Of a stretch of 64,000 bases of DNA, positions 8,946 to 19,768 are shown in pieces. The stretch lies in assembly GCA_029212615.1 (NCBI GenBank), contig JARGPJ010000006.1:62375-126374 (forward strand), read 5' to 3'. The stretch's first letter is position 1, and every line of letters starts with the position of its first letter. Below the pieces are notes generated by a model. The model saw only the letters and a program-made list of their open reading frames with translations. It ran no database searches and had not been told where the DNA came from. The DNA comes from Verrucomicrobiales bacterium. Its GTDB lineage: Bacteria; Verrucomicrobiota; Verrucomicrobiia; Verrucomicrobiales; DEV007. The position numbers and the translations under genes are program-made.

Positions 8946-9302
8946 ATGACAACCCTTACTTCCATTCTCGCTGAAGCCGCCCCCGCTGGCGGAGGACTCG
9001 GCATGTTCATCCCTATGATCCTGATCATGGTGATGTTCTACTTCATTTTAATTCGCCCTCAGCGAAAGCAGCAAAAAGCTCAGGAAGCCATGCGAAAGAA
9101 CGTTCGCGTCGGTGACAAGGTAGTCTCGATCGGCGGGATTCACGGCATGGTTTCCGGCATGGCCGAGAAAACCATTTCCGTCAAAATCGCGGACGGGCTC
9201 AGCGTCAAATTCGACCGCTCCGCGATCGCTTCAGTCGAGCCTAAAGGTGGCAAGCCAAGCCCTGAAGAGGATAAGGCTGACGAAGATGAGTCCAAAGACT
9301 GA
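8946..9302 (+). CDS. yajC: Preprotein translocase subunit YajC
   Basis: YajC is a small inner-membrane partner of SecDF. The 118-residue protein has a short N-terminus, one membrane helix (MFIPMILIMVMFYFILIRP) and then the characteristic RPQRKQQK basic stretch and a KV(V)SIGGIHG domain. It ends in an acidic tail (EEDKADEDESKD) that is longer than usual. The ATG at 8946 is chosen over a TTG at 8910 that lies inside the terminator T-run. It precedes secDF by 123 bases. Confidence 0.92.
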   Translation: MTTLTSILAEAAPAGGGLGMFIPMILIMVMFYFILIRPQRKQQKAQEAMRKNVRVGDKVVSIGGIHGMVSGMAEKTISVKIADGLSVKFDRSAIASVEPKGGKPSPEEDKADEDESKD

Positions 9303-9323
9303 GTGAACCGGACTCAACCCCGG

Positions 9324-9406
9324 TGAGGGTCCCAAACCCTAATGAGGGCCCCAAGCACTGTTCAACCCCCGACCTAACCCTGTTGGATCAATCCATCCAC
9401 TGATCC
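9324..9406 (+). other. yajC-secDF spacer with short repeats and a dyad element
   Basis: The 123-base spacer between yajC and secDF holds an imperfect direct repeat, TGAGGGTCCCAA (9324-9335) and TGAGGGCCCCAA (9343-9354). It also holds the dyad core TAACCCTGTT (9375-9384), with a degenerate CACTGTT 22 bp earlier, and a GGATCA/TGATCC hairpin (9385-9406, 10-base loop) just before the secDF start. No small reading frame with a convincing start is seen. Confidence 0.45.
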
Positions 9407-9425
9407 GGCCTTTCCCATTTCCCCC

Positions 9426-11948
9426 ATGCCAGCTCAATCCGAAACGGAAACCATCGCTGAAACAGCCGCAGCCGCTGAAAAGGCCGCGCCCGTCATCCAG
9501 GACGCCGCAAGCGCGCCGGCAGCGGATGTCGCCGAAACCATCACTGAAACTGCTGATGTCGCCACTGACGCCGTTGGTTCAGCGGTTGAAGCAGCTACTG
9601 ATGCGATCAGCGGCGTTCCTCCGCAGCTCGTCTTCCTCGGAGGCATTGCCCTCCTCGGGCTCTTTCTCTACTATCTCGCGACTGAGAAAACGAGGCTGAA
9701 GCAAATCGCCGGCTCGGCCCTTGCTGTTCTGATTACCGGCGTATGCGTCTGGCTCTACAGCTCACTTGGCATGGAACAGGGCATCGAACTCCAGGGCGGT
9801 GTCTCGATGGAGATTCAAATTCAACCCGGCGAGTCCGGCGAAGTGAGCGAAGGCGCTCAGCAACAGGCGATCGACGTGCTTGAAAGTCGTCTCAATGCCC
9901 TCGGTACCGGCGAAGTCATTCTCGCCCCTTCAGGAGACGACGGAATTTTCCTCCAGATGCCCGGCGTCGGTCAGGAAAAACTGCAGGAAATCAAAGCGGC
10001 ACTTGAGAAAGTGGCCCGTCTCGAATTTTCGATTCTCCACCCGCAAAGCGCGATGCTTGCGATGCAGGTTGCCAACGGGGTCGAAGTAATCCCCGGCTAC
10101 GAAGCGCTGCCCTACAAGGCATCTTTCGACGACGCAGGCAACGAGCTTCCCACCCGATATGGCCTCGTGAAGATCAAGCGCGACATGAAAGGGAAGTATG
10201 TCAGCAGTGCCGGCTACTTTTACGGTGGCTCCGGTCACTCAATCTCCGTCGACCTGACCGGTGAAGGAGCTAAGATCATGGGACCACTTTCCTCGGCAAA
10301 CGTAGGGCAACCGATGGGAATCATCATGGATGACGTGATCCTTTCCTCTCCGGTGATCCGCGATGTGCTCACGAACAGCTTTTCCATCACCGGTGATTTC
10401 ACTCAGGAAGAGGCAATCGGCCTTTCTTCCGCATTGGAGAACCCTCTCGAAAACCCTATCGAGATTGAATATTCAAATTTCATTACTCCAACCATGGGTA
10501 AAGCGACGGTCCAACAGGGCATCCTCGCCGGAGTTGCCGGCCTCGCTCTGACACTGCTCTTTATCCTCATCTACTACCGCTTCGCCGGTATTCTCGCCCT
10601 CATCGGTCTTTGCATCAGTATTGTGATCATCTTCGGAACGATGGCATTGTTCCAGTTCACGCTGACGCTTCCCGGAATTGCCGGAATCATTCTGACGATC
10701 GGTGTCGCGATCGATGCCAACGTCCTCATTTATGAGCGTCTCCGCGAGGAAATGGCAGCCGGGAAATCGATCAAAGCAGCGATCGATACCGCTTACGAGA
10801 AGGCCTTCTCTGCCATTATCGATGCGAACATCACTACCCTGATCACCGCCATCATCCTCTATGCCGTGGCGGCAGGAACCGTGAAGGGATTCGCGATCAC
10901 GCTCATCATCGGTATTTTTGCGACGCTCTTCTCTTCACTCATCGTTACCCGCGTCTGTTTCAGTATCGGCACGGAATCCGGTATCGTTAAGAAGCTGAGC
11001 TTCATGAACCTCATCCCCGAGCAGCAAATCGACTTCCTCAGCAAGCGCAAAGCCTGCATCACCGGATCGATCATCCTACTCATCGCCTCTCTGATCCTTA
11101 TTCCCCTCCTCGACCCTCGCGGGGTGGAACTCAAGGGAGGTGACTCAATCACCATTCAAACCACCGAAGGGCTTTCCAAAGAGAACCTGGAAGAATCACT
11201 TTCTGACCTCGACCTCGGCGGCGTGCCCCTCATTCAAGCACAAAAACCCGTTGGCGCACCCGGCGAGTTTTTCCTGATCCGCGCCCCCGACAACACCGCT
11301 CAGCAAATTGAAGCGGAGATTGAAAAAGATCTGAATGTCACCCTTGAAGACACCACGGTCAGCTCTGTCGGCTCAGCCGTCGGCAAAACCATGCTCCTCT
11401 CTTCCGCTCTGGCCCTCGCCATCGGGATGATCGCGATTCTGATCTACGTTACCATTCGATTTGAGTTCGCCTTCGCCCTCGGAGCGATCGTCGCCCTGAT
11501 TCACGATCTCATTCTCGTGATCGGTATCGCGACTCTGCTGGGACAGGAAGTGACCCTGATCACCGTCGGCGCGTTCCTCACCATCGCCGGTTATTCGATC
11601 AACGACACCATCGTTGTCTTTGACCGGATCCGTGAAGGACTCGCGACTAAGCGGGGTAATGTGAAGGACATCATGAACTACTCACTGAATAAGACCCTTT
11701 CCCGGACCTTGCTCACGAGTATCACCACCTTGATTACTGTCGCGGTGCTCTACATTTTCGGTGGCCCCGGCCTTCGGAACTTCGCCGAAACACTGATCAT
11801 CGGTGTTGTTGTCGGAACCTACTCCTCGATCTTCATCGCCTCTCCTATCGTTCTCTGGTGGGCTCGCAAATCAGGAACAAACCTCCGCCGCGAGGTTCTC
11901 GACACCGAGCAATCGAAAATCGATGCGCTGGGTGCGCCACAAGCCTAA
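9426..11948 (+). CDS. secDF: Fused protein translocase subunit SecDF
   Basis: SecD and SecF use the proton gradient to pull exported proteins through SecYEG. This 840-residue single chain carries both halves. The SecD part has LQGGVSMEI, the periplasmic domain, and GIAGIILTIGVAIDANVLIYERLREE. The SecF part has GVELKGGDSI, VALIHDLILVIGI and the GYSINDTIVVFDRIRE signature. Fusions of this kind are common in this phylum. The first roughly 65 residues form an unusual Ala/Glu/Thr-rich hydrophilic region, then an additional membrane helix before the standard first helix of SecD. The ATG at 9426 follows a C-rich stretch without a clear ribosome binding site. Confidence 0.95.
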   Translation: MPAQSETETIAETAAAAEKAAPVIQDAASAPAADVAETITETADVATDAVGSAVEAATDAISGVPPQLVFLGGIALLGLFLYYLATEKTRLKQIAGSALAVLITGVCVWLYSSLGMEQGIELQGGVSMEIQIQPGESGEVSEGAQQQAIDVLESRLNALGTGEVILAPSGDDGIFLQMPGVGQEKLQEIKAALEKVARLEFSILHPQSAMLAMQVANGVEVIPGYEALPYKASFDDAGNELPTRYGLVKIKRDMKGKYVSSAGYFYGGSGHSISVDLTGEGAKIMGPLSSANVGQPMGIIMDDVILSSPVIRDVLTNSFSITGDFTQEEAIGLSSALENPLENPIEIEYSNFITPTMGKATVQQGILAGVAGLALTLLFILIYYRFAGILALIGLCISIVIIFGTMALFQFTLTLPGIAGIILTIGVAIDANVLIYERLREEMAAGKSIKAAIDTAYEKAFSAIIDANITTLITAIILYAVAAGTVKGFAITLIIGIFATLFSSLIVTRVCFSIGTESGIVKKLSFMNLIPEQQIDFLSKRKACITGSIILLIASLILIPLLDPRGVELKGGDSITIQTTEGLSKENLEESLSDLDLGGVPLIQAQKPVGAPGEFFLIRAPDNTAQQIEAEIEKDLNVTLEDTTVSSVGSAVGKTMLLSSALALAIGMIAILIYVTIRFEFAFALGAIVALIHDLILVIGIATLLGQEVTLITVGAFLTIAGYSINDTIVVFDRIREGLATKRGNVKDIMNYSLNKTLSRTLLTSITTLITVAVLYIFGGPGLRNFAETLIIGVVVGTYSSIFIASPIVLWWARKSGTNLRREVLDTEQSKIDALGAPQA

Positions 11949-11967
11949 GGCACGAGCATTGACGGGC

Positions 11968-12161
11968 GGGCGACGTGGAAGTCGCCCCTCCATTTCGTGA
12001 CCGACTCACCCCTGGAGGGACACGGCCCCCCGTGTCCGCAGTGGCTCCTTCACCCCGGCTGATTAGCTGGCACGGGCGACGTGGAAGTCGCCCCTCCATT
12101 TCGTGACCGACTCATCCCTGGAGGGACACGGTTCTCCGTGTCCGCAGTGGCTCCTTCACCC
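11968..12161. repeat. Tandem 106-bp-period duplication of an 88-bp double-hairpin repeat
   Basis: Two 88-bp copies (11968-12055 and 12074-12161) differ at only four positions. Each has one hairpin GGGCGAC-gtggaa-GTCGCCC (11968-11987; 12074-12093) and a second GGACACGG-4 nt-CCGTGTCC (12018-12037; 12124-12143). Three of the four differences fall in the loop of the second hairpin, leaving stems intact. The array fills the 270 bases between secDF and the guaA stop (convergent genes). No coding potential is seen. Confidence 0.85.
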
Positions 12162-12218
12162 GCACGACTCAGATAAAACGGCAAAACACCGCAGTCACAA
12201 AGGCCTCCAGGCCCTCTC

Positions 12219-13739
12219 TCACTCCCACTCGATACTCGCCGGTGGCTTGGTCGAGATATCGTAGAGGACGCGGTTCACACCGGGAACTTCGTTGAGAATG
12301 CGATTCGAAATCTCACCCAGCAACTCGTAGGGCAAGTGCACCCATTCGGCCGTCATCGCATCTTCGCTGGTGACCGCACGAATGCTCAGGGCATACTCGT
12401 AGCTCCGCTCATCGCCCTTCACTCCAACTGTCTTCGTCGGAATAATCGCAGCGTAGGCCTGCCAGACGCTGTCATACCAGTGCTTCTCGTGAAGAAGCCC
12501 GATAAAAATATCATCGGCTTCGCGAACGATACGAAGCTTCTCTTCAGTGACTTCACCGGGGCAGCGGACCGCGAGCCCGGGGCCCGGGAAAGGGTGACGG
12601 CCAACGACACGCTCAGGCAACCCGAGAACACGTCCCAGTTCGCGAACCTCGTCTTTAAACAACTCATCGAGCGGCTCGAGAACACGACCCTCCGCCTTCA
12701 ACTCCATGATCCGGTCAACCCGGTTGTGGTGCGTTTTAATGGTTGAGGCGATCGATCCACTCGTCGCGCTTTCGATGACATCCGGATAGAGAGTCCCCTG
12801 TGCAAGCAGCTCGACATCGTCACCCACCGCATCGAAAAAGACATCCACAAAGAGCCGCCCGATGATCCGGCGCTTCTGCTCAGGATCCGTCTCGCCCTTC
12901 AGCGCGGTGAGGAAACGCTCCGAGGCATCAATGGTTTCAATCTCAATCCCCACTTCTTTAAAAAGTGATTCCACTTCCTTTGCCTCATCCTTCCGGAGGA
13001 GCCCCGTATCGACAAAGATATTCCGGGTGTTTACTCCGGCCTCATGCAGAAGCGCGGCAAGGACAGAGGAATCCACCCCTCCCGAAACGCCGCAGACAAC
13101 ACGCTTATCACCCACCGTTTCACGGACACGGGCGGCAAGCTCGTCCTTGAACGAAGCGATCTCAAATGCCGGAAGGTCGGAACCCATCTCGAGAAAGTTT
13201 TTCAGAATCTGGGTTCCCTCTTTCGTATGGGAAACTTCAGGGTGAAATTGAATCCCGTAAAAAAGGTCGTTCCATTTCAAGGCAACAGGAACCTGATCGA
13301 GGTTCCGGCCCATGACCTGACATCCTTCGGGAAGCTCACTCACCGTATCAGAGTGACTCATCCAGATCTGCGAATGCCCGGTGAGATCTTCAAAAATACC
13401 TTTCACCCCTTCCTCAGGCATCAGAGTTGCGGGACCGTATTCACGGGTATTTCCCGGAGCAACCTTGCCTCCGAATTTAGTATTGAGGAGCTGCATGCCG
13501 TAACAGACGCCGAGAACCGGGACACCAAGCTCAACGAGGTAGTCGAAATCAATATCCGGCGCGTCTGCTTCCAGCGTGGACCGCGGGCCACCCGAAAGGA
13601 TCACCGCAGCGGGCTTTCCGGTATCACGAAGTTCGGATGGTTGGTAAAGACGTGAAAAATAGCCCAGCTCGCGAATGCGACGGACAATAAGCTGAGTGTA
13701 CTGCGAGCCGAAATCGATAACGGCAATGGGATTATCCAT
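12219..13739 (-). CDS. guaA: GMP synthase (glutamine-hydrolysing)
   Basis: GuaA converts XMP to GMP using glutamine and ATP. The 506-residue protein has an N-terminal class I amidotransferase domain with the nucleophile in GVCYGMQLL and the histidine/glutamate in IQFHPEVSH. The ATP-pyrophosphatase loop SGGVDSSV and the C-terminal dimerisation domain ending in KPPASIEWE follow. It lies 33 bases downstream of guaB, the preceding enzyme of the pathway, so the two form a guanine nucleotide operon. Confidence 0.97.
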   Translation of the reverse strand: MDNPIAVIDFGSQYTQLIVRRIRELGYFSRLYQPSELRDTGKPAAVILSGGPRSTLEADAPDIDFDYLVELGVPVLGVCYGMQLLNTKFGGKVAPGNTREYGPATLMPEEGVKGIFEDLTGHSQIWMSHSDTVSELPEGCQVMGRNLDQVPVALKWNDLFYGIQFHPEVSHTKEGTQILKNFLEMGSDLPAFEIASFKDELAARVRETVGDKRVVCGVSGGVDSSVLAALLHEAGVNTRNIFVDTGLLRKDEAKEVESLFKEVGIEIETIDASERFLTALKGETDPEQKRRIIGRLFVDVFFDAVGDDVELLAQGTLYPDVIESATSGSIASTIKTHHNRVDRIMELKAEGRVLEPLDELFKDEVRELGRVLGLPERVVGRHPFPGPGLAVRCPGEVTEEKLRIVREADDIFIGLLHEKHWYDSVWQAYAAIIPTKTVGVKGDERSYEYALSIRAVTSEDAMTAEWVHLPYELLGEISNRILNEVPGVNRVLYDISTKPPASIEWE

Positions 13740-13772
13740 GACAAAAAAGGTAAAAAATAGTCGTCGGCCGGT

Positions 13773-15227
13773 CTAGCTGGCCGGCTGATAGTTCACCGGC
13801 TCTTCGGTGATGGTGATATCGTGAGCGTGGCTTTCCTTGAGTCCGCCGGAAGTAATCCGAACAAACTTGGCGCGCTCACGGAGGTATTGAAGATTTTCCG
13901 CACCGACATAACCCATGCCGCTGCGGAGACCTCCGAGAAGCTGGAATACCGTATCGGAAAGATGGCCACGATAAGGAACCCGGGCCTCCACGCCTTCGGC
14001 AACCAATTTTCCGGATGAGTTCTGCCCATAGCGGTCGCCGGAACCTTTGCGCATCGCCTTAAGCGAGCCCATCCCCCGATACTCTTTCCAGGTTCGGCCC
14101 TGATAATTAACCATTTCGCCGGGGCTTTCACGACATCCCGCAAGAAGCGATCCGAGCATGACGAGATCTGCTCCCGCCGCCATCGCTTTAACGACGTCAC
14201 CAGAGTAACGAATCCCGCCATCGGCGATGAGGGGCACGCCGTTATCCCGGCACACCTTGGAAACATTCTGAATCGCCGTGAATTGAGGCGTTCCGACACC
14301 GGCGATCACACGTGTCGTGCAGATCGATCCCGGGCCCACCCCCACTTTCACAGCGGAAGCGCCTGCTGAAATGAGATCGGCGGCGCCGTCAGCGGTGACG
14401 ACATTGCCCGCAACCACGGCAGCGCCAAATTCGCTGCGAAGCTTTTCAATGACGGAAAGAACGCGCTCGGTGTGTCCCGTTGCCGCGTCAATAAAAACGG
14501 CGTCCGCTCCGGCGGCCACCATCGCAGCAGCACGATCAAAACAGTCCTCCCCGACACCGATCGCAGCGCCAACCCGAAGACGACCGAGATCATCTTTAGC
14601 GGAGTTTAAATACATGTCCCGCTTCTCGATATCCTGCGCCGTAATGAGACCGGCGAGACGCCCCTCTTCATCCACGAGAGGCAGCTTTTCAATACGGTGA
14701 AGCTGCAAAATGCGACGGGCTTCTTCCAATCCGGTCGCAATTGGAGCCATGATAAGACGCTCTTTCGGCGTCATCACCGCGGAAACAGGAGCACTCTCGT
14801 CTTCGACATGCCAGATGTCCCGGCTGGTTACCATGCCGATGAGGACACGGTTTTCATCAATCACCGGAAAGCCGTTCACACCCTTTTCCTGCATGACCTG
14901 CTGGAGACGCGAAAGACTGATATCAGCGGAGGTCGTGAAAGGATCGCTGATGACCGTATTCTCGGAACGCTTCACTTTGGCGACCATGTCAGCCTGATCT
15001 TCGATCGGCATATTCCGGTGAATCACCCCGATGCCGCCCTCCCGGGCGAGAGCGATCGCAAGACCGTCTTCTGTCACCGTATCCATCGCCGATGAGACGA
15101 TGGGAATTTTCAGCGGAATGTCCGCTGTCAGATTCGTGGAAACATCCACTTCCGAAGGAAGAACCCCGCTCCGCTGCGGAACGAGAAGAACATCATCAAA
15201 ACTAAGACCAAGAGGTAGATCACCCAT
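13773..15227 (-). CDS. guaB: Inosine-5'-monophosphate dehydrogenase
   Basis: GuaB oxidises IMP to XMP with NAD, the committed step to GMP. The 484-residue protein has the (beta/alpha)8 barrel interrupted by a paired CBS module at about residues 90-200. The catalytic loop is [10 protein letters not shown], with SSAMDTV near the N-terminus and the flap in the GMGSLKAM region. It is followed by guaA after 33 bases and preceded by pyrE on the same strand after 68 bases. Confidence 0.97.
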   Translation of the reverse strand: MGDLPLGLSFDDVLLVPQRSGVLPSEVDVSTNLTADIPLKIPIVSSAMDTVTEDGLAIALAREGGIGVIHRNMPIEDQADMVAKVKRSENTVISDPFTTSADISLSRLQQVMQEKGVNGFPVIDENRVLIGMVTSRDIWHVEDESAPVSAVMTPKERLIMAPIATGLEEARRILQLHRIEKLPLVDEEGRLAGLITAQDIEKRDMYLNSAKDDLGRLRVGAAIGVGEDCFDRAAAMVAAGADAVFIDAATGHTERVLSVIEKLRSEFGAAVVAGNVVTADGAADLISAGASAVKVGVGPGSICTTRVIAGVGTPQFTAIQNVSKVCRDNGVPLIADGGIRYSGDVVKAMAAGADLVMLGSLLAGCRESPGEMVNYQGRTWKEYRGMGSLKAMRKGSGDRYGQNSSGKLVAEGVEARVPYRGHLSDTVFQLLGGLRSGMGYVGAENLQYLRERAKFVRITSGGLKESHAHDITITEEPVNYQPAS

Positions 15228-15295
15228 AGATAATGTTTAGGAGAGACCACGGTAGGATCAAGCGAAAGTTTAGCGCCTGAACCGAAAAGTCACCC

Positions 15296-15898
15296 CTATT
15301 CCACCCGCTTCGTTCCCGGGCGGATCGCCTCAATCGCCGCCAGTTCCGCGGGAACGTCCTCCGGTTCGTAAACCGGAAACTGGATTTCCATGCAGCTCAC
15401 CACCGGGTAGTCACCCACTTTTTCTTTGCCTGAACGGTTCACGATCACGAAAACACCGGCCACTTCACCACCCTGAGAGGCAATAAAATCAGTCAATTCA
15501 AGGAGAGTCCCTCCCGTCGTGATGACATCTTCGACGAGAAGAAGCCTTTCTCCCGGCTTGATCTCAAATCCGCGCTTCAGTTCGAGTTCATTTGTTTCCG
15601 GATTCCGCTCCGCATAGATCGTCCGGGCGTGAACCGCGAGACCGACTTGCTGTCCAACCGGAACACCACCCATCGCCGGGCTCAACACCACGTCAATCTG
15701 ACCAAGCGCTTTCATCGCTTCGACGCGCTGCTCGATCATTTTCTGCAGCTCCCAGGGATGCTGTACGAGCTTCCCTTTTTTCACGTAAAACCCGGAATGC
15801 TTTCCGCTCGCGAGGATAAAATGTCCCTGTTCGACCGCTCCGTAGTCCTTAAGGAGATCGATCGTTTCTTCAGGTGATGCTGGCAATTCGGTTCGCAT
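15296..15898 (-). CDS. pyrE: Orotate phosphoribosyltransferase
   Basis: PyrE joins orotate to PRPP to give OMP. From the ATG at 15898 the protein has 200 residues. The frame is open upstream but that part lies inside pyrF. The PRPP-binding loop reads LLLVEDVITTGG, and GKHSGFYV and SPAMGGVPVG are also seen. The start lies 29 bases inside the pyrF coding region, so translation of the two consecutive pathway steps is likely coupled. Confidence 0.93.
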   Translation of the reverse strand: MRTELPASPEETIDLLKDYGAVEQGHFILASGKHSGFYVKKGKLVQHPWELQKMIEQRVEAMKALGQIDVVLSPAMGGVPVGQQVGLAVHARTIYAERNPETNELELKRGFEIKPGERLLLVEDVITTGGTLLELTDFIASQGGEVAGVFVIVNRSGKEKVGDYPVVSCMEIQFPVYEPEDVPAELAAIEAIRPGTKRVE

Positions 15899-16652
15899 AG
15901 TCTTTGGCTTTTTCTGAAAAAGAGAGTTTTTCGTCGGCATAAAGGATGCCGCGGGAAACATTGATCACCGAAGGAGCTGAGCGCTGAGCTCCTCGTAAGG
16001 TCTCCAGATCCCCCCCCTGGGCTCCCAGGCCCGGAATCAGTAGCGGGACATCAGGCATCCGGGCAAGAACGTCATCAGAGACATTGGTAAGACCAAGAAC
16101 CAGCCCTACGCTCCCTTCACCTGCCGGGGTCGAAGCAGCACGCCCCGCCATCTCCCCGACGAGTTCGAAAACCTTGCGCCCGTCCGCGAGATCGTGAAGC
16201 TCCAGATCGGCGGCGCCTTTGTTGGAAGTAACCCCGAGCAGGTACACTCCCTTGCCCGGATACTGCAGGAAAGGCTCTACCGAATCCCAACCCATATAAG
16301 GACTCAGCGTCACTGCATCGACATTCCAATTCTCGAAATAACCTTTCGCGTAGTGCTCCTGAGTCGTCCCGATATCGCCACGCTTCGCGTCGAGAACGAT
16401 AGGGACACCGGTCTCTTTCATGCGCCGGATAAGGCGCTCGATCATGGCATATCCATCAACACCGAGCGCTTCGAAATAGGCGATATTCGGTTTAAAAACC
16501 GCCGCAAATTCCGCCGTCTCTGCAATGACCTGTTCACAAAAGGACTCAATCGCCGGAACGGAATCATGAAAATCCGGACGGGGATCAATACCTACGCAAA
16601 GGGCACTGCCGGTTTTCTCTATCCGTTTCTGCAGCAGCTCCGCGTAGGTCAT
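15870..16652 (-). CDS. pyrF: Orotidine-5'-phosphate decarboxylase, type 2
   Basis: PyrF decarboxylates OMP to UMP. The 260-residue sequence belongs to the longer type 2 (mycobacterial-like) class: CVGIDPRPDF near the start, FKPNIAYFEALG, then the catalytic LDAKRGDIGTT. The ATG at 16652 follows a GTG, and no Shine-Dalgarno sequence is visible. Instead a pair of TAACCCTGTT dyads ends 9 bases upstream. It overlaps pyrE by 29 bases and follows leuB. Confidence 0.94.
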   Translation of the reverse strand: MTYAELLQKRIEKTGSALCVGIDPRPDFHDSVPAIESFCEQVIAETAEFAAVFKPNIAYFEALGVDGYAMIERLIRRMKETGVPIVLDAKRGDIGTTQEHYAKGYFENWNVDAVTLSPYMGWDSVEPFLQYPGKGVYLLGVTSNKGAADLELHDLADGRKVFELVGEMAGRAASTPAGEGSVGLVLGLTNVSDDVLARMPDVPLLIPGLGAQGGDLETLRGAQRSAPSVINVSRGILYADEKLSFSEKAKDYANRIASIT

Positions 16653-16658
16653 CACTTA

Positions 16659-16696
16659 TTCAACAGGGTTAAGTTCGCCAGTCAACAGGGTTGAAG
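16659..16696. repeat. Paired AACAGGGTT dyad element upstream of pyrF
   Basis: CAACAGGGTT occurs at 16661-16670 and 16683-16692, exactly 22 bp apart, filling the leuB-pyrF gap. On the pyrF coding strand each unit reads as a short dyad, (T)YAAC-CCT-GTTGA. Similar units occur near 9.4, 39.3, 49.2 and 63.7 kb. Confidence 0.6.
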
Positions 16697-16700
16697 CAAA

Positions 16701-17825
<1,125 letters not shown>

Positions 17826-17857
17826 TCAGCCTCACCGCAAGTGGAAAAGGATCCTGA

Positions 17858-18625
17858 TCAACTACCCTTTGGTTCACGCAGGGCGATCACTCCATCCCAT
17901 GCCAACTCATCGATCTCCGCTCCGCCGAGCGATGTCTCAGAGAGAATGGATCCATCGCCCGATACCACCCGGACAATGACCCCCACGATTTCGTCGGCCC
18001 GGACAATGTCGCGGTAGTGAAACACCTCCTCGATCTCAAAAACATTCGTCGTGACTATCGCATCCTGATTGAAAGGAAGGTCACTCAGCTCAAACTCACC
18101 GGAAATTCGGGTGAGATTCTTTTCATCCTCATTTCCAATGCTGCTATAGGTCCACTCATCTTCAGACTCAAACACCCTGACTTTATCGTCCCACGCGATC
18201 ACCCACTCCACCTTCGCCCCGGACAAAGTCTCACGGGACAGGTTCCGGAGGTTGATGACATAGGAGGAAAATTCCTCCTTCACCGTGTAGGTATTCGAAG
18301 TCTCGTAATCGTGTGAATCCGATGTCACGAGCTTCTTTGCGACATCCATTTCAAGTCGATACTCGACCTTTTCTTCAGGGATTTCCTGCAACTGTTCTTT
18401 AACGAACTGCTGGTCATCGAGACTGAGAATATTGATCACGAGGTCGAACTCAAGGCCGTCCTCCCGGCGAATCTTCATCGTCCGTTTATCCTCAGCAACA
18501 CTGATTAACGAAGCGAGAATCTGCTTTCCGTTCTTGTCAGTGAAAAGATGCATCTCTGCCGTCAATTCGCCTTTTACCGGCAAAACGAAAGCAATGAAAA
18601 TCAGGATAAACAGGCAACGGAACAT
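17858..18625 (-). CDS. Secreted protein with SHD1-like N-terminal domain
   Basis: This 255-residue protein has a signal peptide (hydrophobic stretch to about residue 19). A short beta domain follows (FTDKNGKQILASLISV, then the INILSLDDQQFVKEQ ending), which resembles the SLA1-homology (SHD1) domain common in exported proteins of Verrucomicrobiota and Planctomycetota. The remainder is beta-rich and unrecognised. Function unknown; the SHD1 assignment is by pattern only. Confidence 0.65.
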   Translation of the reverse strand: MFRCLFILIFIAFVLPVKGELTAEMHLFTDKNGKQILASLISVAEDKRTMKIRREDGLEFDLVINILSLDDQQFVKEQLQEIPEEKVEYRLEMDVAKKLVTSDSHDYETSNTYTVKEEFSSYVINLRNLSRETLSGAKVEWVIAWDDKVRVFESEDEWTYSSIGNEDEKNLTRISGEFELSDLPFNQDAIVTTNVFEIEEVFHYRDIVRADEIVGVIVRVVSGDGSILSETSLGGAEIDELAWDGVIALREPKGS

Positions 18626-18706
18626 GAACTGAGTGAAGATACGCTCATTTCGAACTCCGGCACGGCAAAATCTGCGCCTGGCACACCTGACTCGAACGAG
18701 TCGCGA

Positions 18707-19744
18707 TCAGGGACACGGATTGGGGAAACGGTGATGAACGGTATCAATCGCTTTCCTGACCTCACCGGGAAGCTTGATCCCGGCACTGTCTATATTTGAT
18801 TTGAGCTGCGCCATGCTTGTCGCGCCGATCAAATTACTCGCGACGTGATGGCGCTGATTGATCCAGGCAAGGCTCATTTGAGCGAGGTCGAGCCCTGCTT
18901 CATCCGCAATCTTCGCGTATTCTTCAATCGCCGCATCACTGTTCGGACCATTGTAGCGGGCAAACCTTTCCCATAACGAAAGGCGAGCTCCCTCCGGTCT
19001 TGCCCCGTTCCGGTATTTTCCGGAAAGACGGCCGAAAGCCAGCGGCGAATAGGGCAATGATCGAATTCCCTCCTCATGACAGATCTCTGAAAGCCCCATG
19101 TCAAAGGTGCGATTCAAGAGGTTGTAGGAATTCTGAATTGTGACGACCCGGGGCAAGCCGAGTGTCTCCGCGAGCTGTAAAAATTTCATCGCCCCCCACG
19201 GTGTTTCGTTGGAGAGCCCAATGTGTCGAACCTTCCCCGATTCGACAAGTTCGGCGAGGACGGCCAGGGTTTCCTCTATCGGAACCGTCTCGCTGTTTCT
19301 GGGAGGCGAATAGTCCCTCGTCCCGAACAAGGGCACCGGTCGGTCCGGCCAATGAAGTTGATAAAGATCAATGTAATCCGTCTGGAGGCGCTCAAGGCTT
19401 CCCTCCACTGCGCGTAAAATATGCTCGCGATTATGACGGGTCCCCTCGCGGACATGAGTCACATGCGGCCCCGGACCTACTACCTTGGTCGCGAGCACAA
19501 CCTTTTCCCGGTTCTTTCGGGCGGCGAACCAGGTCCCGATGATGCGCTCGGTCTCATGACAAGTCTCCGCCGTCGGCGGAACCGGATACATCTCAGCGGT
19601 ATCGAAAAAATTCACGCCCTGCTCCAGGGCATAGTCCATCTGCCCGTGACCTTCGGCTTCCGAGTTTTGCACGCCCCAGGTCATCGTGCCGAGGCCGATG
19701 ACACTGACATTGAGATCGGTGTGGGGGATTTCGCGGTATTCCAT
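18707..19744 (-). CDS. tas: Aldo/keto reductase, Tas-like
   Basis: This 345-residue NADPH-dependent aldo/keto reductase closely follows the E. coli Tas pattern. It starts with EYREIPHTDLNVSVIGLGTMT, then NFFDTAEMYPVPP with the catalytic D and Y, YIDLYQLHWPDRP, and a C-terminal IGATSMAQLKSNIDS segment. Tas was named for complementing a tyrosine-auxotrophic state, but the physiological substrate is uncertain. The gene is flanked on the same strand by two unrelated secreted proteins. Confidence 0.88.
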   Translation of the reverse strand: MEYREIPHTDLNVSVIGLGTMTWGVQNSEAEGHGQMDYALEQGVNFFDTAEMYPVPPTAETCHETERIIGTWFAARKNREKVVLATKVVGPGPHVTHVREGTRHNREHILRAVEGSLERLQTDYIDLYQLHWPDRPVPLFGTRDYSPPRNSETVPIEETLAVLAELVESGKVRHIGLSNETPWGAMKFLQLAETLGLPRVVTIQNSYNLLNRTFDMGLSEICHEEGIRSLPYSPLAFGRLSGKYRNGARPEGARLSLWERFARYNGPNSDAAIEEYAKIADEAGLDLAQMSLAWINQRHHVASNLIGATSMAQLKSNIDSAGIKLPGEVRKAIDTVHHRFPNPCP

Positions 19745-19768
19745 GCCGCAGGATACGCCAAAAACGGC

